Assembly (NCBI RefSeq): GCF_015277775.1
Contig: NZ_CP063849.1
Span: 2,356,001 to 2,420,000, forward strand
From: Paludibaculum fermentans
Lineage (GTDB): Bacteria > Acidobacteriota > Terriglobia > Bryobacterales > Bryobacteraceae
Reading direction: 5' to 3'
Length of the DNA: 64,000 bases
Of the stretch, positions 53,643 to 62,654 are shown piece after piece. Both the position numbers and the translations under genes were made by a program. Numbering within the stretch: position 1 is the first letter of the stretch; each line of letters opens with the position of its first letter. Under the pieces are notes generated by a model. The model ran no database searches. It saw only the letters and a list, made by a program, of their open reading frames with translations, and had not been told where the DNA came from.

Positions 53643-54172
53643 AACGCACCATACCGTTTGAAGCAGCTGAGAGCGCTCCCGATCCGTCACCCCAGGCGGA
53701 ACTTGAACGCTCGTTTCAACTCGGCCCGTCGTTCCCGTCCAGTCCTCGACCCCGGCAATCGACCCCCTTGCAGACGCCGCAGCCCGCCGGACCACCGGGC
53801 AAATCCAGTTCCGCATCCCTCAAATGGGGGTGATCGCGACCCGGAGAAAAGGGTACCTGATCGTGCCCCTAATTCGTGATGACGCGCCCCAATCCCTTCC
53901 GCACAATGGAGCGTAAGAGGGACACTGGCAAACCCGGCGGAGTACCCGCCCGGGACCTGGGCAAATCCCACTGCGAGCCGACTCGGCCAGGAGCGCCCTT
54001 TTCGGCTTTCGAAAAGTAGGAATTCACCGGCGAACACGCACCAAACACGGCCTCCGTTGAAGCGGCGGCCGGTTCACAAGCCTGCTTTGGACCCGCATCC
54101 GCCGGAGGGCAGCGGGCCGGCCGCTTGTTGTTCGGCAAGGAGACGAAGCCTTTGCACACGGAGGGAAACTCG
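53643..54172. other. 530-bp intergenic region upstream of the RND efflux operon
   Basis: No supported gene. An inverted repeat CTTTTCG-GCTTT-CGAAAAG (53998-54016) lies about 160 bp before the efflux operon and is a candidate operator. GGAGGG precedes the adaptor ATG at 54173. No local repressor gene was seen. Confidence 0.5.
53998..54016. promoter_or_regulatory. inverted-repeat operator candidate of the efflux operon
   Basis: CTTTTCG (53998-54004) and CGAAAAG (54010-54016) are perfect 7-bp arms with a 5-bp spacer. RND operons are commonly controlled by TetR or MarR repressors binding such sites. Confidence 0.35.
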
Positions 54173-55444
54173 ATGTCTAGGACCATAACCTGGGCTGCCG
54201 CCATCTTACTGGTGCTCCTGACGGCAGGTTGCACCAGCAATTCCAACGCAGCCAGATCGACGCCCCCCCTGACGGTGCAGACCGTCCAGGTGCAGCAGCG
54301 CGACGTACCAATCTATGGCGAGTGGCTGGGCACACTCGAAGGGATGGTGAACGCGGACATCAAGGCGCAAGTCTCCGGCTACATCGAGCAGCAGGGATAC
54401 AGCGAAGGTTCGGTGGTCACCAAGGGACAACTGCTCTTCCAGATCGACCCCCGGCCGTTTCAGGCTGTGGTCGATCAGGCTCGCGCCCAACTTGCCCAGG
54501 CCAACGGCCGCCTCTCTCAAGCCAGGGCCCACCTTCTGGAAGCCGAGGCGCAGGTTGGCGTTGCGGAAGCAAACCAGGGCCGGTCCCGTCTCGACGTCGA
54601 ACGCTACACGCCGCTCGCCAAACAACAGGCCATCACACAGCAGGACCTCGATAATGCCATCCAGAACAATCTGGCCGCCAAGGCGCAAGTGCAGGCCGCC
54701 AAGGCCCAGGTAGAGACGGCGAAATCTCAGATTGAATCCGCTGAAGCCGAAGTGCAGGCCGCCCATGCTGCTGAGGAGACGGCCCGCCTCAACCTGGGCT
54801 TTACCCACCTTACTTCCCCCATCGACGGTGTGGCCGGCGCGGCGCTCCAACAGGTCGGCTCCCTGGTCAGCCCGGCCGCGGGCACCATCACCACCGTCTC
54901 GACGCTCAACCCGATCAAATGCTACTTCACCGTCAGCGAACAGGAGTATCTCGACTTCCACAGGCGCTACGACACGCCCGAGCGCCTGGCCGAGGAGCGC
55001 CGTAACCTCGAATTGCAGTTGATCCTGTCAGACGGGACAGTCTTCGAAAACCGCGGCCGCTTCTACTTCGCCGATCGCGAAGTGAATGTGCGCACCGGAG
55101 CCATCCGCATCGCCGGCCTCTTCGACAACCCGAACAACACCCTCAGGCCCGGCCAGTACGCCAAGATCCGCTTCTCGGCGAGGTCCGTGACGGGAGCCCT
55201 CCTCGTACCCCAGCGCGCCGTGTCGGAACTGCAGGGCGGCTATCAGGTCGCCGTAGTCGGGGCGCATAACAAGGTGCAGATCCGCCCGGTCAAGGTGGCC
55301 GACCGCGTCGGCGCCGATTGGATCATCAGCGAAGGGGTGCAACCCGGAGAACAGGTTGTTGTCGAAGGGCTGCAAAGGCTGCGCAATGACACCGTCGTCG
55401 ACCCCAAGCCCTACGTACCCGCGCGTCGCGGCGAGGCCAAGTAG
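54173..55444 (+). CDS. RND efflux periplasmic adaptor (membrane fusion protein)
   Basis: 423 residues from the ATG at 54173 with GGAGG upstream. The N-terminus is a lipoprotein signal ending in the lipobox LTAGC. The lipoyl-like halves (DIKAQVSGYIEQQGYSEGSV and NLGFTHLTSPIDGVAGAAL) flank a coiled-coil hairpin of about residues 100-190 rich in Ala/Gln/Glu. A beta-barrel and membrane-proximal domain follow. It links the inner-membrane pump to the outer-membrane channel. It is 6 bp upstream of the permease gene. Confidence 0.93.
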   Translation: MSRTITWAAAILLVLLTAGCTSNSNAARSTPPLTVQTVQVQQRDVPIYGEWLGTLEGMVNADIKAQVSGYIEQQGYSEGSVVTKGQLLFQIDPRPFQAVVDQARAQLAQANGRLSQARAHLLEAEAQVGVAEANQGRSRLDVERYTPLAKQQAITQQDLDNAIQNNLAAKAQVQAAKAQVETAKSQIESAEAEVQAAHAAEETARLNLGFTHLTSPIDGVAGAALQQVGSLVSPAAGTITTVSTLNPIKCYFTVSEQEYLDFHRRYDTPERLAEERRNLELQLILSDGTVFENRGRFYFADREVNVRTGAIRIAGLFDNPNNTLRPGQYAKIRFSARSVTGALLVPQRAVSELQGGYQVAVVGAHNKVQIRPVKVADRVGADWIISEGVQPGEQVVVEGLQRLRNDTVVDPKPYVPARRGEAK

Positions 55445-55450
55445 GCGCTT

Positions 55451-58400
55451 ATGTCAAACTTCTTCATCGACCGGCCCATCGTGGCCATGGTGATCGCCCT
55501 CCTCACGGTGATTGTGGGCGTCGTCGTGATCTTCAGCCTGCCCGTCGCCCAGTTCCCCGCCATCGCACCGCCAGAGATCCAGATCTCCGCCGTGTATGTC
55601 GGCGCCGACGCCCAAACCGTGGAACAGGCCGTCGCCACCCCCATCGAACAACAGATGAGCGGTGTGGACAACATGAACTACATGTACTCGGTCAATGCCA
55701 CCGCCAACGGGCAGATGCGCATGGTGGTCAACTTCGATATCAAGACCGATCCCAATACCGACCTCATCCTCGCCCAGAGCCGCGAAACACAGGCCGCCTC
55801 GCAACTGCCGCAGGAAGTGACCAACTACGGCGTCACGGTGCAGAAGTCGGTCACCGCGCCGCTGATGCTGCTCTCGCTCTACTCCCCAAAGGGCTCGCGC
55901 GACGAACGCTTCCTGGCCAACTACGCTTATATCAACCTCAACGATCCCCTCACCCGCGTCCCCGGCATCGGCAGCGTCCAGGTGTTCGGCGCGGGACAAT
56001 ACGCCATGCGGCTCTGGGTAAGACCCGACCGCCTGTCAAAACTCGGCATCACCGTACCCGAAATCGTCTCCACCATCCAGTCGCAGAACACCGTGAATCC
56101 CGCCGGCCAGGTCGGCAGCGAGCCGATTCCCCAGGGCCAGGAGTACACTTACTCGGTCCGCGCCCAGGGCCGCCTGACCTCGCCGGAAGAGTTCGGGAAC
56201 ATGGTCTTGCGCGCTACTCCGGATGGCGCGGTAGTGCGCGTCCGCGACGTGGCGCGCGTCGAGTTGGGAGCCCAGGACTACAGCGTCGCCGGGCGGCTCA
56301 ACGGCCAGCCCAGCGCCGTCATCGCCGTGTACCAGCTACCCGGCTCCAACGCCGTCGACGCGGCGAAAGGTGTCCGCAAGCTCATCGAGGAAGCCAAACG
56401 CCGCTTCCCCCAGGATGTGGAATGCATCGTCTCCCTCGACACCACCCGCGCCGTCTCTGAGGGCATCAAGGAAATCGTCGAGACCCTGCTGATCGCCATC
56501 GCGCTGGTGATCCTCGTCGTCTACCTGTTCCTGCAGGGCTGGCGGGCGACCCTCATCCCCCTGCTCGCCGTACCCGTCTCCCTGGTCGGCACCTTCGTCT
56601 TCTTCCCCCTGTTCGGGTTCTCCATCAACACCCTTTCTATGTTTGCAATGGTGCTCGCCATCGGCCTCGTGGTCGACGACGCCATTGTCGTGGTCGAGTC
56701 CGTCGAACGCTACATCGAGGAAGGACTCTCGCCCCGCGACGCGGCCCGCAAGGCCATGGCGGAAATCACCGGCCCGGTCATCGGCATCGCCCTGGTGCTC
56801 TCCGTGGTCTTCATCCCCACCGCCTTCATCCCTGGCATCACCGGCCGCCTCTATCAGCAGTTCGCCGTCACCATTGCCATCTCCGTGGTTCTCTCGGCCT
56901 TCAATGCGCTCACCCTCAGCCCGGCCCTGGCCGCGCTGCTGCTGAAACCGAGGACCCACGGCAACGGCGGTCCCGGAGCCTCCTTCTTCGCCTGGTTCAA
57001 CCGCGTTTTCGGCGAGGCGACGGAACGCTACGTGCGCGGTTCCGGCACGCTCATCCGCAAGAGCGCCTTCTCCATGCTCCTGCTGGGCGGCTTCGCCGTC
57101 GCCGGCGGTCTCCTGGGCAGCAGCCTGCCCACCAGCTTTGTGCCCGACGAAGACCAGGGCTACCTCTTCCTGAACATCCAGCTCCCCAACGCCGCGTCCC
57201 TGCAGCGCACCAACGCCCTTACCCGCAAAGTCGAGAAGATCATCGCCGCAACCCCGGGCGTCGAGTCCACCACCACCGTCGTCGGCTTCAGCCTGCTCAG
57301 CTTCGCCCGCACCAGCTACAGCGGGTTCGCCTGGATCACCCTCAAGGAATGGGGCAGCCGCCAGGAGCGCGCGCAGCAGATGCAGTCCATCAAGCAGCAT
57401 CTGAATCGCGAACTCGGCAAACTCCCTGAAGGCGTGGCCTTCAGCTTCTCACCCCCGGCCATTCCCGGCGTCGGCACCGCCGGCGGCTTCACCTTCCTGC
57501 TGGAGGACCGCTCCGGCCAGGATGTCGCCTATCTCGCCTCCAACCTCAACAAGTTCATGACCGCCGCCCGCAAACGCCCCGAGATCGCCAACCTCACCAC
57601 CACCTTCCTGCCCAGCGTGCCCCAGCAGTTCGTCGTGGTCGACCGCGACAAGGCGATCAAACAGGGCGTCCCCTTGACCGACGTCTACCGCACCATCCAG
57701 ACCTTCATGGGCGGCCTCTTCGTCAACTACTTCAACCGCTTCGGCCGGCAGTGGCAGGTCTACGTCGAAGCCGAAGGCGAATACCGCACCCGCCCCGAAA
57801 ACGTCGGCCAATTCTACGTCCGGAACACCAGCGGCGAGACAGTGCCCCTCTCCGCCCTCACCCACTTCGAATCCCGCACCGGACCCGAATTCACCGTCCG
57901 CTTCAACGAATACCGCGCCGCCCAGCTCAACGGCGCCTCCGCCCCCGGCTACAGCTCCACCCAGGCCATGAAGGCGCTGGAAGAGACCTTCGCCGAAACA
58001 ATGCCCCCCGAAATGGGCTTCGACTACTCCGGCATGTCCTACCAGGAGAAACGCGCCTCCGAAGGCATCTCGCCCTCCGCCATCTTCGCGTTCTCCCTCC
58101 TGTTCGTCTTCCTGATCCTCTCGGCGCTCTACGAGAGCTGGTCGCTGCCCTTCAGCGTCCTGCTCACGACCCCCGTCGCCGTCTTCGGAGCCTTCGCCGT
58201 CCTCTGGGCGCGCCGCGCCATCTCGGGCCTCTACCTGCCGCCGTTCCTCGTACAGATCGAGAACGACGTCTACTCCCAGATCGGCCTGGTCATGCTGATC
58301 GGCCTCGCCGCGAAGAACGCCATCCTCATCGTGGAGTTCGCCAACGAGGAACTCGCCAAGGGACGGCCGCTGGTCGACGCCGCGTTGGAAGGAGCCAGGC

Positions 58401-58621
58401 TGCGCCTGCGGCCCATTCTCATGACCTCGTTCGCGTTCATCCTCGGCAGCGTCCCGCTCTGGACAGCCTCCGGAGCCGGCTCCGTCGCCCGCCAGATCAT
58501 GGGCACTACCGTCATCGGCGGCATGCTGGCGGCCAGCCTCCTCGGCATCTTCCTCGTACCCGCTTGCTACGTCGTCGTGAAGAGGCTCGCCGGGGCGGAA
58601 CGAAAGGCAGGTGCCGCATGA
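55451..58621 (+). CDS. RND efflux permease, HAE1 (AcrB/MexB) type
   Basis: 1056 residues, the normal length. The N-terminus FFIDRPIVAMVIALLTVIVG and the helix-4 motif GLVVDDAIVVVESVERY, which carries the paired Asp of the proton relay, are classic. PLLAVPVSLVGTFVFFPLFG and the C-terminal GLAAKNAILIVEFANEELAK are also present. It exports hydrophobic compounds by proton antiport as a trimer. Its last 4 bp overlap the outer-membrane factor gene (ATGA). Confidence 0.95.
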   Translation: MSNFFIDRPIVAMVIALLTVIVGVVVIFSLPVAQFPAIAPPEIQISAVYVGADAQTVEQAVATPIEQQMSGVDNMNYMYSVNATANGQMRMVVNFDIKTDPNTDLILAQSRETQAASQLPQEVTNYGVTVQKSVTAPLMLLSLYSPKGSRDERFLANYAYINLNDPLTRVPGIGSVQVFGAGQYAMRLWVRPDRLSKLGITVPEIVSTIQSQNTVNPAGQVGSEPIPQGQEYTYSVRAQGRLTSPEEFGNMVLRATPDGAVVRVRDVARVELGAQDYSVAGRLNGQPSAVIAVYQLPGSNAVDAAKGVRKLIEEAKRRFPQDVECIVSLDTTRAVSEGIKEIVETLLIAIALVILVVYLFLQGWRATLIPLLAVPVSLVGTFVFFPLFGFSINTLSMFAMVLAIGLVVDDAIVVVESVERYIEEGLSPRDAARKAMAEITGPVIGIALVLSVVFIPTAFIPGITGRLYQQFAVTIAISVVLSAFNALTLSPALAALLLKPRTHGNGGPGASFFAWFNRVFGEATERYVRGSGTLIRKSAFSMLLLGGFAVAGGLLGSSLPTSFVPDEDQGYLFLNIQLPNAASLQRTNALTRKVEKIIAATPGVESTTTVVGFSLLSFARTSYSGFAWITLKEWGSRQERAQQMQSIKQHLNRELGKLPEGVAFSFSPPAIPGVGTAGGFTFLLEDRSGQDVAYLASNLNKFMTAARKRPEIANLTTTFLPSVPQQFVVVDRDKAIKQGVPLTDVYRTIQTFMGGLFVNYFNRFGRQWQVYVEAEGEYRTRPENVGQFYVRNTSGETVPLSALTHFESRTGPEFTVRFNEYRAAQLNGASAPGYSSTQAMKALEETFAETMPPEMGFDYSGMSYQEKRASEGISPSAIFAFSLLFVFLILSALYESWSLPFSVLLTTPVAVFGAFAVLWARRAISGLYLPPFLVQIENDVYSQIGLVMLIGLAAKNAILIVEFANEELAKGRPLVDAALEGARLRLRPILMTSFAFILGSVPLWTASGAGSVARQIMGTTVIGGMLAASLLGIFLVPACYVVVKRLAGAERKAGAA

Positions 58622-60027
58622 AGCGGGCACTGACCCCCTTGCTCCTGCTGGGCCTCGCCGGCTGCGCGCTCGGGCCGGACTACAAGCGCCCCGACGTCTC
58701 CGTACCCAGGGGCTACCGCGTGCCCGACCCGCAGCCTCCGCCCAGCGACGCGGCGTCTCTCGCCGACACGCCCTGGTTCGAGGTGTTTCAGGACGAGCAA
58801 CTCCAGCGCCTCATCCGCGAAGCTCTGGTGAACAACTACGACCTGCGCGACGCCATGACTCGTGTGGACGCGGCCCGCGCGGTCGTCGGCATCACCCGCT
58901 CCAATCAGTTCCCCAACGCGGGCGCCTCCGGATCCGTTAACTTCAACCGCCTCTCGCGAACCGGCGCCACCAACATCCCCTCCACCGTCCTGCCCGACCA
59001 GAACCGGACCTACGGCTCGGCCGCGCTCAACCTCCTCTCCTTCGAGGTCGACCTCTGGGGCAAGTGGCGGCGCGCCTCCGAGGCCGCCCGTGCCGAACTG
59101 CTCGGCGCGGAAGAGAATCGCAAAACCGTAGCCACCGTTCTGGTCAGCGACTTGGCCACCGCCTACCTCACCCTCTGCGAACTCGACTACGCCCTCGAGA
59201 TCTCTCAACGCACCCTCAGGACGAGAGAAGCGTCTCTCGAACTCGTCAAAACCCGCCAGGGTGGCGGCGTGGCCACCATGCTCGACCTCCGCCAGGCCGA
59301 ACAACTCGTCGAAACCGCGGCCCAGTCCATCCCGGTCCTCCAGCAGCAGATCGAACAGACGGAAAACCGGATCAGCCTGTTGGTCGCGAAGAACCCCAAT
59401 ACCGTCGTGCGCGGACGCGGCTTCAATCAACAGACCCTCCCGCCCGAGGTGCCCGCCGGCCTCCCCTCCTCCCTGATGGAGCGCAGGCCCGACATCCGTG
59501 CAGCCGAGCAACTCCTCGTCAGCGCCAACGCCCGCATCGGCGTCGCCAAAGCCGCCTACTTCCCGCAGCTCACCCTCACCGGCTTCCTGGGCGGCCAGAG
59601 CACCCAACTCACCAGCCTGTTCAGCGGACCCGGCACCGCCTGGAGCCTCGTCCCCCAGCTCAGCCAGCCCATCTTCACCGCCGGCCGCCTGAAGGGCAAC
59701 GTGAAACTCGCTGAGGCGCAGCGCCAGGGCGCCCTCATCCACTACGAGAAGACCATCCAGGTCGCCTTCACCGAAGTCTCCGATGCGCTCATCGCCCATC
59801 GCCGCATGCGCGAGAGCCGCGAGCGCCAGCAGGCCCTCGTGAACGCCCTCCAGGACCGCACCCGCCTCGCCTACGTCCGCTACCGCGGCGGCGTCGACAC
59901 CCAATTGAACGCCCTCGACGCCGACCGCGACCTCTTCCAGGCCGAACTGGCCCTGGCCAGCATCCGGCTGGGCGAAATGCTCACCGTCGTCGACCTCTAC
60001 AAAGCCCTGGGCGGCGGCTGGAAGTAG
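58618..60027 (+). CDS. outer-membrane efflux channel lipoprotein (TolC/OprM/NodT family)
   Basis: 469 residues from the ATG at 58618, which overlaps the permease stop; longer frames upstream are inside the permease gene. The signal ends in a lipobox (LLGLAGCALGPDYKRP). Two long helical repeats (EALVNNYDLRDAMTRVDAAR and ELLVSANARIGVAKAAYFPQ-like pattern) are the TolC hairpins, and ERRPDIRAAEQ is the NodT/OprM signature. It completes the tripartite pump. Confidence 0.93.
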   Translation: MKRALTPLLLLGLAGCALGPDYKRPDVSVPRGYRVPDPQPPPSDAASLADTPWFEVFQDEQLQRLIREALVNNYDLRDAMTRVDAARAVVGITRSNQFPNAGASGSVNFNRLSRTGATNIPSTVLPDQNRTYGSAALNLLSFEVDLWGKWRRASEAARAELLGAEENRKTVATVLVSDLATAYLTLCELDYALEISQRTLRTREASLELVKTRQGGGVATMLDLRQAEQLVETAAQSIPVLQQQIEQTENRISLLVAKNPNTVVRGRGFNQQTLPPEVPAGLPSSLMERRPDIRAAEQLLVSANARIGVAKAAYFPQLTLTGFLGGQSTQLTSLFSGPGTAWSLVPQLSQPIFTAGRLKGNVKLAEAQRQGALIHYEKTIQVAFTEVSDALIAHRRMRESRERQQALVNALQDRTRLAYVRYRGGVDTQLNALDADRDLFQAELALASIRLGEMLTVVDLYKALGGGWK

Positions 60028-60151
60028 CCCGAGGCGGCATGCCCGTCCCCCCCATCCGGGGTACCCTCCAACCCCGCTGGTTGGTTATCCCAAAACTGCA
60101 GCATCCCGTGATGGATTCCATCTCGCCTTGCCGCACAATCCTAACCAGATA

Positions 60152-60190
60152 GCCCACCACGTCTGGGGCAGTTCTTCACACCTGGTGGGC
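60152..60190 (+). promoter_or_regulatory. inverted repeat in the cytochrome P460 leader
   Basis: GCCCACCA (60152-60159) and TGGTGGGC (60183-60190) are perfect 8-bp arms with a 23-bp spacer, 26 bp upstream of the ATG at 60216. It could be an operator or a leader hairpin. Confidence 0.4.
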
Positions 60191-60215
60191 ACACGTTCCG
60201 CATAGGAGATCCGGC

Positions 60216-60770
60216 ATGAAACGCAAAAGCCTTCAATTCAGCCTGTTTCTGGGGCTCTTTCTCTCTGGTTTACTGACACTCGCACTGTGGGCCCAGGACA
60301 AGTACACCGTCAAAGTACCCGGCGGACTCGCCTTCTCTGAGTTCCGCGGCTACGAAGCCTGGCCGGCCATCTCCATCAGCCGCAACGAAAAAGCGGTGGC
60401 CGTCATCCTCGGCAATCCCGCCATGATCAAGGCCTACCAGGACGGCTTCCCCGCCAACGGCAAACCGGTGCCGGACGGAGCCAGAATGGCCAAGATCCAT
60501 TGGGAACCGAAGAAGAACGAGTTCTTCCCCGACGCGACCGTCCCGGGCAAACTGCAGAACGTCGATTTCATGGTGAAAGACAGCAAACGCTTCGCCGACA
60601 GCGGCGGCTGGGGCTATGCCGTGTTCGACTACGACTCCGCCTCCAATACCTTCAAACCCGGCACCAAAGCGGGCTCCCCGCCGCAGGGCAACGACGCCAA
60701 ATGCGGTTTCACCTGCCACACCAGCGCGAAGTCGCGGGACTACGTCTTCACCGACTACGGCCGCCGGTAA
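60216..60770 (+). CDS. cytochrome P460-family c-type cytochrome
   Basis: 184 residues. The signal peptide is MKRKSLQFSLFLGLFLSGLL... to ALWAQ. The heme motif CGFTCH (Cys163-x2... Cys167-His168) is unusual in having three residues between the cysteines, CxxxCH; the family more often shows CxxCH. The GWGYAVFDYDSASNTFKPG block before it is typical of P460-family proteins. These are periplasmic cytochromes acting on hydroxylamine or nitric oxide in nitrifiers, but in other bacteria the role is unclear. A good AGGAG precedes the ATG. Confidence 0.75.
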   Translation: MKRKSLQFSLFLGLFLSGLLTLALWAQDKYTVKVPGGLAFSEFRGYEAWPAISISRNEKAVAVILGNPAMIKAYQDGFPANGKPVPDGARMAKIHWEPKKNEFFPDATVPGKLQNVDFMVKDSKRFADSGGWGYAVFDYDSASNTFKPGTKAGSPPQGNDAKCGFTCHTSAKSRDYVFTDYGRR

Positions 60771-60774
60771 CAGT

Positions 60775-60815
60775 CTGTGGCGGAAGTCCCGCTAGCCGCG
60801 CGACTTCCGCCACAG
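60775..60815 (+). terminator. hairpin terminator after cytochrome P460
   Basis: CTGTGGCGGAAGTC (60775-60788) and GACTTCCGCCACAG (60802-60815) are perfect 14-bp arms around a 13-base loop, beginning 5 bp after the stop. There is no T tract. Confidence 0.6.
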
Positions 60816-60995
60816 GCTGGTAAGCCATCGCCGGCCGCCCCCGGAAGTATCCTTGAATCCACCCGTCATTCCTCCGAATCTCGAAGCCAATCCTCACCGG
60901 CGATAAGATAAAAACGTCGGCCCTGGACATTCAGCAGCCGGACCGGCGCCAGCATCGCGGCGTTCGCCCCAATCGAGCAAAAGGAGAATACGAGG

Positions 60996-61496
60996 ATGAA
61001 GCCCAAAAACACGATCTGCCTCTGGTACGACAAGGACGCGAAAGAGGCGGCGGACTTCTACGCCGCCACCTTCCCCGATAGTCACGTATCCGCGGTTCAC
61101 ACGGCCCCCAGCGACTTCCCGGGTGGCAAACAAGGCGATGTACTGACAGTGGAATTCACCGTTCTCGGCATTCCCTGCCTCGGCCTCAACGGCGGCCCGG
61201 CCTTCAAACAATCCGAGGCCTTCTCGTTCCAGGTCGCGACCGACGATCAGGAGGAGACGGACCGTTACTGGAACGCCATCGTCGGCAATGGCGGCGCGGA
61301 AAGCGCCTGCGGCTGGTGTAAGGACCGCTGGGGCCTCTCCTGGCAGATCACCCCGCGCGCGCTCACCGACGCCATGTCGGCGGGTGGCGAGGAAGCCCGG
61401 CTCGCCTTCGAGGCCATGATGACCATGAAGAAGATCGATATCGCCGTCATCGAGGCAGCGCGGCTGACGCGTACCCGCCACGTGACCCCCCGGTAA
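60996..61496 (+). CDS. VOC-family protein (PhnB-like)
   Basis: 166 residues. The PhnB/VOC pattern is clear: ICLWYDKDAKEAADFYAATF, then LTVEFTVLGIPCLGLNGGP and KDRWGLSWQITPRALTDAM. These small vicinal-oxygen-chelate-fold proteins are mostly of unknown function; the PhnB subgroup does not depend on the phosphonate operon. AGGAG lies about 8 bases before the ATG. Confidence 0.87.
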   Translation: MKPKNTICLWYDKDAKEAADFYAATFPDSHVSAVHTAPSDFPGGKQGDVLTVEFTVLGIPCLGLNGGPAFKQSEAFSFQVATDDQEETDRYWNAIVGNGGAESACGWCKDRWGLSWQITPRALTDAMSAGGEEARLAFEAMMTMKKIDIAVIEAARLTRTRHVTPR

Positions 61497-61556
61497 TAAG
61501 CCCCAGGCAATAATGCAGGACCCCGGCGGGGCCGTCTGCCGCCCCGCCCCGTCCTT

Positions 61557-62438
61557 CTATTTCCGTTTCAGAAACCCAAGGTCCTCCATCCAGGCCCGCA
61601 GCAACTCCGGCCACCGCGCCTCCGGCATGCCCTCGAACTCCACCGTACGCCCGGTCATCCCCACCCCATGACCGCCGCGCCGGAACACATGCAGCTCCGC
61701 ATCCACCTTCGCCTTCTGCAGCGCCAGGTAATACTCGCCCGAAGCCGCCGACAGCCGGTCGTCGTTATTCACAAAGAGAAACGTCGGCGGAATCTCTTTG
61801 CCTGTCAGCGTGGCCGCGGAAATGCCGCCCGGATACGCCAGCACCGCGAAATCAGGCCGGCTGCTCACCCGCTCCACCGCATCAGCCGACTCAGGCTTAC
61901 CTGCGTCGAACCGGTTCTCCGCCAGCGCCGCCAGGTGCCCGCCGGCCGAAAAGCCCATCACCCCCACACGCCCCGCATCCACACGCCACTCCTGCGCCCG
62001 GCTCCTCACCACGCGCAGCGCGCGCTGCACATCGGCCAGCGACTCGACCTCCGCCTTGTAAGTAGACCCTTCCGCGTTCGCCAGCCGGCTCTTCAGTACG
62101 AACGCCGCCACCCCCATCTCATTCAGCTTGTTCGCGACAAACTCGCCCTCCAGGTCCACCACCAGATACCGGTGCCCGCCGCCCGGACACACCACAAAAG
62201 CCGCCCCCGTCGCCTTCTCCGCCGGAGGCAGGTACACCGTGATGCTGGGCCGGTGGATGTCCGTCACGCGATGAAACCGGTCCGGCGTCCCGCCCTCGAT
62301 CCACCGCTCCGCCCCCGTCTTCCCTTCCGATCCCGGAGCGCCCTCCGGCCATAGGAGCACCGACGGTCCCTTCATCGGATACGGCGCATCCGAGGCGAAA
62401 CACAGCATCGCCACGGCGAGGCTACAACAGAGTTTCAT
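61557..62438 (-). CDS. exported alpha/beta-hydrolase (acetyl-xylan esterase/BD-FAE-like)
   Basis: 293 residues from the ATG at 62438, giving the signal peptide MKLCCSLAVAMLCFAS; an ATG three codons earlier (62447) is an alternative. Oxyanion segment FVVCPGGGHRYL, nucleophile elbow GFSAGGHLA, late Asp in VNNDDRLSAA and His in RRGGHGVG form the catalytic set. The group includes carbohydrate deacetylases of hemicellulose degraders. It is next to a TonB receptor but on the opposite strand. Confidence 0.85.
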   Translation of the reverse strand: MKLCCSLAVAMLCFASDAPYPMKGPSVLLWPEGAPGSEGKTGAERWIEGGTPDRFHRVTDIHRPSITVYLPPAEKATGAAFVVCPGGGHRYLVVDLEGEFVANKLNEMGVAAFVLKSRLANAEGSTYKAEVESLADVQRALRVVRSRAQEWRVDAGRVGVMGFSAGGHLAALAENRFDAGKPESADAVERVSSRPDFAVLAYPGGISAATLTGKEIPPTFLFVNNDDRLSAASGEYYLALQKAKVDAELHVFRRGGHGVGMTGRTVEFEGMPEARWPELLRAWMEDLGFLKRK

Positions 62439-62610
62439 GCTGTCCATTGTAGGAGATCGATCTCCGCATCGAACCGGCCGATCCGTCGTGGCGCCCGCAT
62501 GCGTCATCGGCCCACCGAAACTCCACCCCGCCCACTCACAATCTCTCCGCAATCAGACAAAAAGACCCCTAATAGGCAAACACTACCTCCTTCGCATTAT
62601 TGTAAAAACG

Positions 62611-62646
62611 CCCCCTTGGCTGTTACCGTAGCAACGTCCAAGGGGG
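62611..62646 (+). promoter_or_regulatory. leader hairpin covering the Shine-Dalgarno of the TonB receptor
   Basis: CCCCCTTGG (62611-62619) and CCAAGGGGG (62638-62646) are perfect 9-bp arms with an 18-base loop. The right arm contains AAGGGGG, the only ribosome-site candidate for the GTG at 62655 (8-base spacing), so folding would hide it. The loop holds a further GTT/AAC pair. Confidence 0.6.
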
Positions 62647-62654
62647 TCCACTTT

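Noticed and set aside
56336-59904. Three long minus-strand open frames rich in Glu/Gly/Asp
   Set aside because: Antisense shadows of the RND permease and outer-membrane channel caused by strong third-position C bias.
54173-60027. Horizontal island boundary at the RND operon next to tRNA or integrase
   Set aside because: The tRNA-Lys is 23 kb away, has an intact 3' end with no direct repeat seen, and no integrase exists in the window.
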